Under the pieces are notes generated by a model, which saw nothing but the letters and a program-made list of their open reading frames with translations, had not been told where the DNA came from and did not search any database. A stretch of DNA of 64,000 nt, from the NCBI GenBank assembly GCA_934045075.1, contig OW203724.1, positions 20,737,721-20,801,720 on the forward strand, read 5' to 3'. This document shows positions 56,401 to 64,000 of the stretch, piece by piece (the stretch's first letter is position 1; each line of letters opens with the position of its first letter). The position numbers were made by a program, and so were the translations under genes. The DNA is from Yponomeuta sedellus (lineage: Eukaryota; Arthropoda; Insecta; Lepidoptera; Yponomeutidae).

Positions 56401-57540
56401 TTTACGGTGTTTTCGTCTGATCAATATTGGTAAACAAGAAGCTTTTAATAAGTTTTTTTATGAGCTGAATATTCATTTCGCTTGCTTTTTCTATAAAATT
56501 GTCTGTTTGTTACGCTTTATTGCACACAAATTAAGATCCACAAAAAAAAAACTTTAATAACACATAAGTGTTGATGTACAAAGGCGGACTTATTCAAAAA
56601 GAAGTTTCTTCCAGCCAGCCTAATTAGGATTCTGCACAATAAAACACAGAGCCGGAGATGGCAAATCTAGCTAGACAAGAAAAATATAATTTAAATTCAC
56701 CTATATTATATTATTTTTATTTATTTGTTGATAACTATATGGCGCCTAAATAGGTTTTTATATGGCCACTGTCTTTTAGGCATGTATTCATTCATACCTT
56801 TGAAACAATCTTGTATATTTGTACATCTACTTCCTTCTCCAATATATTAGTCCAGTCCAACCAAAGGTTGTCTGGAAGATATCACTTTTAGTGATAAAGC
56901 TGCCGTCGGTACTCTTAGGTTAAGAAATATCTGTGTAATTTAAATTTTTAGGTACAATAAAAATTTATCTATCTATCTCTGTCTATCTATCTATCTACCT
57001 ATATTTCAAGTTTAATATTCATTGGTACTATTGCTGTCAATAGATACTAACTAATATACACAAAATAATTCCGATCACAACACAATCATTTCGTAAGTTT
57101 ACCGTGGGCCCGTTGGCTTGTTTATTTAAGATGATATTAAAACATAATTTTGCAATGCGTCATTTGCTCTGCCAATAAAATCAGCAACGTATCGGCTTTG
57201 ACGACATGATTATACGAAAATTATGTATTCCCAAATGTGACAGTGAATTAACTGTGCCATTTTCACCGGCTGGTCGTTGACATGTTTTTAAATTAAATTT
57301 CACTGTCCATAATTGATTAACGAACTTATATTAAGTACATTACGAACAGTGCTACGAAAGCAGTGGACACATGATAAAATCCATGTGAAACTTGGAAATG
57401 GTGGTTGGTTGGTTAGCGGATAGAGCTGCACCTTTGCACTCCTGAGGTTCTAGGTTTGAGTCTATTAAGGAAAAAAAATTCTTCCAGACACATAAATTAT
57501 GATTTTGTTACGATATTTCAACGAAGTCCCTTACACTGAC
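56400..57540. other. AT-rich intergenic DNA with LINE tail relic
   Basis: TTGTCTGGAAGATATCACTT ... AAGAAATATCTGTGTAAT and a TCTA run at 56865-57000. A degraded tRNA-like segment (GGTTAGCGGATAGAGCTGCA) is at 57412-57470. No gene. Confidence 0.45.
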
Positions 57541-57552
57541 TTAAAGCGTGAA

Positions 57553-57917
57553 GCGGTGGCCTAGGCAAACCGAGTGATTGGAATCAATCCCTTGGTTAAG
57601 CGACAACAGGCGCGGTCAGGTACAGGATGGGTGGGCGTCCCGTGACTACCGCTAGTGGCATTTTTCTGAGCGCTTTCGTGCTTCGCAAGGCACGTTAAGC
57701 CGTTGGTGCCGGCTGTCATAATTATAATGACAATCGTTAAGCCATGTCAGAGGCCTTATGGGCGGCTTGATAATTTCTGACAGTAAGGCCCGCCACTGTC
57801 TTACAATCCTCCACCAACCCGGACTTGGTCCCCGTGGTGGAAAATCGCCTAACCTTCCTGCGATGCAGAACAAGACCTGTGCCTCAGCAGTGGGGACATA
57901 CAAGGGTTGATATCGAA
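57553..57917 (+). mobile_element. Family G element, near full length
   Basis: GCGGTGGCCTAGGCAAACCG to GGGGACATACAAGGGTTGAT. Confidence 0.75.
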
Positions 57918-58696
57918 GCGTTAAGAAAACTTAAAACTCAAAAATTGTTAAGTAACGTTAGTTCAGAATTTTTTACTTTAATTTAGCATGATTTATAGAC
58001 ATACCAACATAACAGTTCAGTTAACATAACAGATAAGTCGAGTAGCGGCATCTCGCTTTACACGGTGTAATCAAGTGAGATGGCGCTAGCCGATAGTGAG
58101 ATAAAATTTCTTTCGTGACGTTGTGATCCCTAAGCAGAACCAAAAACTCTGGACTGAAACAAAAACGAGTATTGCACGATTATTAGTGTAAGTACACTAT
58201 TAATCATCCTCTAGACGGGAGCGCACGATTATTGTGTTGGGTCATCCATCTTAACGTTTCCGAAGTGTCAAAATATGTACGTATTTGACAGTTGAAGTGA
58301 CTTAAAAAATAAAAATCGGCGCAGTACCGACAATTCAAGACACAGGTAAAAACAAAATCGGCCGATTAATAATGTACTCGTGTACCAGTGTACCAACGCG
58401 TCAGCCTCTAGACCCTACGAATACTGTATTAGGTCATAGATCTTATTGTTTCTGACGTGTCAAAACAATTTTGTATGTATTTGACGGCTAAAAGAACTTA
58501 AAAAGTTAAAATCGGTGCAGGACCGGTGACTCAGGACTATGGTAAAAGCGAATATCGCCCGATTTTAATAACGTACGTGTGCACCGACGCGTCAGCCTCT
58601 AGACGGGAGCGCGCGATTACTGTGTTCGGTCATCGATCTTAACGTTTCCGTAGTGTCAAAATATGTATGAAAATGACAGCTTAAGTGATTACATAC

Positions 58697-59093
58697 ATTT
58701 CAATGCACCAAACCGTGCTAAGGATTTTTTTTTTTAAAACCTATAAGAAGCTAAAAATTCCACCCATGCCGGGACTCGAACCCGCGACCTCTGGCTTACC
58801 ATGCCAGCGCTCTCCCAACTGAGCTAATGGGCGAGTTACCGCCATCAGAGAAATTTCGAGCCTCTTTTCAACACTCTCTGTATTACGTACAGGCAGCGAC
58901 ATCTGGCTGAAGCAATTTGCATCATTTGCAGCCCCAAGCACCCACTTTGCAGTTAGGTTCCACATCGGAATGATATCGCTGTACCCACATGATTACATTC
59001 TTTTCAGTGCACAAACCCGTGCTAAGGACAATTTAAAAAACAAAAACGACGAGAGGCTAAAAATTCCACCCATGCCGGGACTCGAACCCGCGA
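58697..59093 (-). mobile_element. SINE family A, 1.3 units head to tail, inside the tandem repeat
   Basis: Full unit 58697-58998 followed by the start of a second (59003-59093, ending at CGAACCCGCGACC). Confidence 0.8.
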
Positions 59094-59313
59094 CCTTGAC
59101 TTAAGCAAGTGACTTAAAAAGTAACAATCAGCGCAAGACCGATAACTCAGGATTGAAGTTATCGGTGAAGATATCGGAAGTAAAGATGAATATTGCCCGA
59201 TTAATATCGTTCTTGTAAACGACTCGTCAGCCTCTAGACGGGAGAGCATATTACTGTGTTAGGTTATCTTAATGTTGCCAAAGTGTCAAAATGTATATGT
59301 AACTGACAGCTTA

Positions 59314-59452
59314 AGGGCCAGTTTCCGAATTGAGAATTTCGCTAAGTAAATACTTAACTGTAGTGCTGTATTTTCGAATTTCTCAGCAAAGAGCGTGATA
59401 GAACGTTCCTTAAGTTTTTACTTAGTGAAATTCTCAATTGAGAAACAGCGCA
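59314..59452. mobile_element. MITE with AATTGAGAATTTC ends
   Basis: GTTTCCGAATTGAGAATTTC at the left and GAAATTCTCAATTGAGAAAC at the right, arms of about 40 bp including CTAAGTAAATACTTAA. Inserted in a tandem unit after GACAGCTTAAG. Confidence 0.7.
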
Positions 59453-59530
59453 GAGCAAAAAAAATTAGATTCAATTAAAGAGGAATATCGCTCGATAAAT
59501 ACTGTTCTTGAGACGAAGCGTCAGCCCCTA

Positions 59531-59789
59531 CAGTCTATTTATTCTTACTTGTCCAATTTAGTAAACAAGATTCTACCCTTAAACTGTGACTTTTTAGTCC
59601 AAAACTGTCATATTTCCATAAATGAAGTTACTTGGAACACTCTTTTAGATAACACGCTGCCAATTTTATAAACATAGTTCATGTGATAGTTCCTGAATTT
59701 GCGAGAAAATGTCTAGTTTAGGCATCTTATCTCAATTTTAAGGTTAGAATCTTGTTTACTAAATTGGACAAGTAAGAATAAATAGACTG
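59531..59789. mobile_element. Tc1/mariner-type MITE, TA duplication confirmed by empty site
   Basis: Inverted arms of about 50 bp start CAGTCTATTTATTCTTACTT. TA flanks both sides, and the joined flanks CAGCCCC-TA-GACGA match the uninterrupted unit CAGCCTCTAGACGG. The open frame at 59438-59671 runs across element borders and is chance. Confidence 0.8.
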
Positions 59790-59837
59790 TAGACGACAGA
59801 ACGCTCTTACCATGTTAGGTTATCTATGTTAACCACA

Positions 59838-61877
59838 GAACATAAAAAAAGAGTAGAAGTAGTGACATGACACATTAGTACGAAAACCAGTGTAACCAAA
59901 CTGATACACATAGACCAAACGCATACTACGAATGCCAAGCTGCCATTGGTAAATAAAGTCAATGCCGAAAAGGTGTACATTATAAAAGTTTCGAGTAAAA
60001 TATGCACCTTTTCAGAAAGTTAACAATGATCAAAGTCAAATGACAGTGATGAAATAAGGGTTGGCATTTTGTAGTAACGCTACTCTACACTAGATGGAAC
60101 TACCGCCGCGTCGGACCGAAAAGAACTTTTACCTAGTAAGACATAAAGTTCAAAATTGAAAAACAAGTTCATTCTCAGTTTGGGATGGGACAATGCGAGT
60201 TCTAGTTTGTCGATAGGGAGAACCTATCGACAAATTATACAGTATAACACATTAACTGCTGAATACGAATACTGATACTCAGAAGTATTTTTGGCTATTT
60301 CTTTTTTGCCTGCGGGTTGACTGGTAGAAAATGCATCTTTTTTACATTACCTTTTGTGCAATGAAGAAATAAAACTAATAGGCTGGATACATATACAAAT
60401 AAAACAATGTGGTAGATTTCATAATATTTTAAAATAATATCTATTATTAAGACTAGCTTTAACCCACTGCTTTGCCGGCGTTAGAAATTATAATTAAAAA
60501 AAATACTTTGTCTATCTGTACGCCATGTTTCATAAGTAATACTAATGATGATGGTGGTACTAATATAATTTCATTTATACGCAAGAGTCTAACCTGGAAG
60601 TGAAGCACATTTTTTCTGGTATTGCTGCATCACATAAGTGCCATCTTCCGCCTTTTTAGTTATTATCAAGTGTATGAAAATGCTCTGAATATATTGTGCT
60701 CCTCTTCGTTGGGAACCAATTTTGCCTTCTTATCGCTGCCATCCATTTTAATTTCGTATCCGGTTTCCTTAGGAAAACTAAACGAAAACTCACTTCCAAA
60801 TTGTTTTGATTCCGAGAGGGTTGTTTTATCATTGCCTCGATTTGCTGTTGTCAAAGGGGTTGAAGTATTAAGGGTAATAGCAGAATAATAAAAAACCACA
60901 AATCAAATAACATAACAAAACAAAATCTGATGCTCGCCAAGAGAACAACCACTGGAACAGGTAAACAATATAATAAGTAATTTACTTAATGTTTTGAACT
61001 GAAGTAAAAAAACCATATGAGTCGTTTTCGATAACCTCACTTTACATCTCGGTTGGAATATTTAAAAATGTAAGATTAAAATTACTTTGATAGTTTCTTA
61101 AATATTGCAGTCCCTGATAAACTGGTGAAGAAAAACTATATCGCGATCTAGCTGTGCTCATTTGTTGTATGTGCTCATGTCATGTCTTGTATGAAAGTAA
61201 TGTATGAGCTCCAATGACAGTTTTTATATGCACAACCACCAGCCGGCGACCGGAGCTCATACATTACTACTTTACCCGGCCCGGCGACCGGACGGCTACC
61301 GGGTGCATATGAAAAGGCACTTAGGAAGCAGATATAAAATAACAATAATTATTTTACCTAGACGAATTGGAATTTACAATACCTAAGTACCGTTAAGTAT
61401 GTATGACTAGTAAGTCATAGACAATTAATTATCGATAGATTTTTATCATGTGTGCCCCCATCCGTAATTGAGTAGAATTCAAATTTTGACAGAAATTTCT
61501 AGAGAATGTACACTTTCTTCGATGAAAATTTAACTTTAGTAACCAGTAAATAAAGGTGGTTTCACTTTCTCATTTTCGGATTGGTTTCCGTGTTCATGTC
61601 ATTACAAATTTAATTAAAAATCCAATGAAATACGTCTTGCAGATGAAATGTTACGCCATGATCGGTATATTTTGGTGCCCAACTTTTATTTTTACTCTCT
61701 AACACAGCATAACAAGGCAGGTTAACAAAGTTTTCACCATTTTTTCTTTACTAGAAGCGCACGGCAACTGAAGTCAACAAAACTGTCACCGACTACGCAT
61801 AGGCAATACATTGCTAATGTGAGGCACGCGGGCACCGCCCACTTACGACTTCTACTCTTTTTTTATGTTCTGTGATG
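59838..61877. mobile_element. 2.0-kb element with 27-bp inverted ends beside TTAA
   Basis: CACAGAACATAAAAAAAGAG at the left and CTCTTTTTTTATGTTCTGTG at the right. TTAA lies just outside both ends. The interior has a short minus frame (60899-60666) with GSEFSFSFPKETGYEIKMDG and inverted pairs at 60204-60233 and 61197-61270. No transposase recognised, so non-autonomous. Confidence 0.6.
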
Positions 61878-61881
61878 TTAA

Positions 61882-62825
61882 CCCTTCTCGCGTTTAGTGT
61901 ACATACGTCTGTACACTAATCAGCCCGGCCGCGCGCAATCCCCCAAGCGCTTAGTGTACAGACGTATGTACACTATGCAACGCTCAGATTGGACTCTTTT
62001 TATCTATGCTCTGTGCATTCTCTATGGACAATATCTGTTGTTTTATTGGCCAATGGTTAGTAAGGATTACTTTCGCCAACCAATCAAATGACGTGACGTG
62101 GAAAAAAATTGAATTATCATCGAAACCACATGAGCTTGCTAGGTCAGACGCCATTTTGCGTTTTCGTCGTGAGTTGCTCCGCTCGCTAAAGTTTTATAAG
62201 TTATTTAGAGAAGGCAACGCTGCGTATTTGTTCATGTGTTATATATCAAATTACTGGGAAAAGTGTGTAGATTATGTTTCAAATAATAGTTTCGTTGTAT
62301 TTGATGGAAAAGAAAGTGAAAAAAGCCTCGAACTTTTAGCCCGGATTGTGCCGCTTGTATGGGCGGTCAGTGTCATTTTACCTCTTCCTGGTAATTATTC
62401 ATTTATAGCTTTATTTTGGTGAATTAGAGTATGAAAATTGTGTAAACAGTAATAGATAATATGCAGATCATATTATAAGTGTTAGTTCAGTGCTAGTGAA
62501 TGAGTAATTAGTGAAAATAGTGAGACAAAGTTCAAAGTAGTGTCAAAATGGCGTGGATAGTGAAATTCATCTCGTCATTTGAATATCATGTAAGTTTATT
62601 GATAATTTTATTAGCATTACAAGTATAATAACCGGATAGGGCATTTTATGCAGATTGTAGTGATATATAACACTTATTGAATAATTACGTAGTACTTTCT
62701 CTAATTTGAGAAATGTGGAACTGTGTTCACAAAAAAGATGCAAAAAAATGGCGGTGCGAAATGACCCTGCACTATGCGGTACCTTTGAACTTTCTTTTTT
62801 CCGAGCGCGCGGGGCGCTAGAAGGG
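61882..62825. mobile_element. piggyBac-like element, TTAA target
   Basis: TTAA (61878-61881) then CCCTTCTCGCG on the left; CGCGCGGGGCGCTAGAAGGG then TTAA (62826-62829) on the right. CCC ends with a TTAA duplication are the piggyBac superfamily signature. Sub-terminal inverted copies TAGTGTACATACGTCTGTAC lie at 61896-61981. The interior is not a recognisable transposase. Confidence 0.7.
62006..62422 (+). CDS. 138-aa open frame inside the piggyBac-like element
   Basis: Unidentified. It reads SDAILRFRRELLRSLKFYKL, then REGNAAYLFMCYISNYWEKC and LELLARIVPLVWAVSVILPL. CCAAT-type boxes (TTGGCCAATGG, CCAACCAATCA) and CRE-like GACGTGACGTGG precede or overlap it. It may be element-encoded, captured from a host exon, or chance. 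Confidence 0.25.
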   Translation: MLCAFSMDNICCFIGQWLVRITFANQSNDVTWKKIELSSKPHELARSDAILRFRRELLRSLKFYKLFREGNAAYLFMCYISNYWEKCVDYVSNNSFVVFDGKESEKSLELLARIVPLVWAVSVILPLPGNYSFIALFW

Positions 62826-63074
62826 TTAACGTTTCCGATATGTAAATATATAAACCTACTTAACAGTTGAAATGGCTTAAACGCTCTTACCATGTCGGCA
62901 TAGAGCTATTCCAAGTAGGGATGTTTCGCATTGTCGGCATGATGCTATTTATTGTAAAAGTTGGCACAGGGCGATAGTCGGCATCGCGCTATTGAATCTC
63001 CATTTCAACATTTTTGATATGTAAAAATATGACCCTACTCAACAGTTGAAGTGGCTTAAACGCAGGACTGAAGT

Positions 63075-63170
63075 AAAGACGATTTTTTTTAATTAGCCAT
63101 GGCTGTGTCCCACTGCCAAGGCAAAGGCCTCCCCTTCAGATTTTCACTCCTCTTTCTTTACGGACAAAAG
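63075..63170. repeat. LINE-type tail fragment inserted in the tandem repeat
   Basis: AATTAGCCATGGCTGTGTCC and CAAGGCAAAGGCCTCCCC resemble the reversed CCTTTGC..CAGTGGGACA tail seen at 13470-13502. Confidence 0.45.
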
Positions 63171-63351
63171 ACGAATATCGTCCGATTAATAGTGTTCTTG
63201 TAAACGAAACGTCAGCCTCTAGACGAGAGAGCGCGATTAGTTGTAATACGTGTACGATCACCGCTCGGGTCTGCGGTGGCTCGCGATGCGGGGGTTTCCC
63301 ATTCGGTTCCCGGGAGCTCTTAGAATAATTACACGCGTCTATGTGTCGTAC

Positions 63352-63690
63352 TTTATAAGTAATTTTTTTGGATTGCGTTGGCTTGGACATGTAGAGAGGA
63401 TGAAGCAAGAAAGATCGACGAAACAAATATATATTGTGAATATGAGTAGAAGGGCTGGTAAGGGACGTCCCCGGCGGACATACATCGACCAAATAGGGTA
63501 AATTTTAGCAAAGGGAAAGATAAAAAGTACCCGGAACCGGCGTGTGTCATGATGCAATGACTTATAAACGTTGCTGAAGCGAATGTGATCTGTCAGGATC
63601 GTGGCAAGTGGCCCTTGTCTCTGGTCCATGTCCCTGGTCTCTGCCTACCCCTCTGGGATACAGGCGTGAGGTTGTGTATGTATGTAATTT
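63352..63690 (+). pseudogene. LINE family F reverse-transcriptase C-terminus
   Basis: FGLRWLGHVERMKQERSTKQ, MSRRAGKGRPRRTYIDQIG, then a stop and a frameshift; closes with CTACCCCTCTGGGATACAGG and TTGTGTATGTATG. Confidence 0.75.
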
Positions 63691-64000
63691 TTTGGGTGCC
63701 TGAAGGATTTATAAGATCCAAGATTTGTAAATTCATATATTAATTTACTTTCGCAGTTAAAGCAACAAGAAGGTATATTAATAAACCTCACCTTCAAAAA
63801 AACAATGGTTTTCCATAATTATTTTCAAGGTCAGGACTTTAGAAAATAAGGCGTTATTGCTGGGCAGTTAAAATTTATACAGAGTATGTGTCAATAGTTA
63901 TGGCCAATTTCTCATCAAATACAAAAAAAATAAGCGAGGTCTTTGTGCGAGAATCGGGATATTGTAACAAATATTTTCATTTAACAAGCATGCTCCCAGA
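63691..64000. other. No gene seen
   Basis: AT-rich DNA to the end of the window without recognisable features. Confidence 0.45.

Larger units (their letters stand above)
58150..63250. repeat. Decayed tandem repeat, unit about 190-200 bp, with nested insertions
   Basis: The block CGTCAGCCTCTAGACGGGAG with neighbours ATCTTAACGTTTCCGAAGTG and AATATCGCCCGATTAATA returns at 58208, 58405, 58596, 59231, 59520 and 63212. Uninterrupted spacings are 197 and 191 bp. The larger gaps are explained by a SINE, three TIR elements and another repeat inserted into units. Confidence 0.75.

Noticed and set aside
59438..59671. 77-codon frame LDSIKEEYRSINTVLETKRQ
   Set aside because: It crosses from one MITE through tandem repeat into another MITE, so it is a chance frame.

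Overview
The window looks like nuclear DNA of a moth or butterfly. It is AT-rich, gene-poor and packed with short interspersed and non-LTR retroelement debris. The organism is inferred from repeat types I associate with Lepidoptera: several tRNA-headed SINEs, LINE 3' ends closing in (GAA)n or (TATG)n after a CCAGCAGTGGACTAATATAG block, a Helitron-like end reading GGGCATCAGCTAGT, and fold-back elements carrying GACGTTTCGACG. No database search was possible.

One protein-coding gene can be assembled with confidence. A ten-exon, plus-strand gene runs from 36512 to 45413. All exon phases agree and the spliced length is 1425 nt (474 aa). It encodes a secreted chymotrypsin-fold protein, a serine protease homologue, in which all three catalytic positions are replaced: His to Asn83, Asp to Ser148 and Ser to Pro241. 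After the protease fold comes a Gly-rich linker and a C-terminal region of about 155 residues that I do not recognise. Its introns hold at least nine transposon copies. Two further possible exons (51943-52155 and 52212-52295, plus strand) could not be joined to a gene.

Layout: 1-7 kb holds LINE, SINE and MITE relics, a CAGCA-type minisatellite and a CpG-richer unique stretch. 7-16 kb is mostly AT-rich intergenic DNA with relics and small tandem duplications. 16-25 kb is repeat-dense: nested repeats, two TATG microsatellites, a degenerate LINE, a 64-bp minisatellite and a four-copy head-to-tail SINE array. 25-36 kb has GC-richer unique islands, LINE relics and 178-bp and 230-bp tandem duplications. 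36.5-45.4 kb is the serine protease homologue gene. 45-57 kb is LINE and SINE debris, perfect palindromes, fold-back elements and a possible minus-strand promoter island. 58-63.25 kb is a decayed tandem repeat of about 190-200 bp, broken by nested insertions whose target duplications can be read directly: TA for one hairpin MITE and TTAA for a piggyBac-like element.

The repeats appear to work as partners. A 263-278 bp SINE-like element (five copies, three with clear target-site duplications) shares its 3' tail with a LINE whose reverse-transcriptase C-terminus survives in several relics, which suggests it borrows that LINE's machinery.
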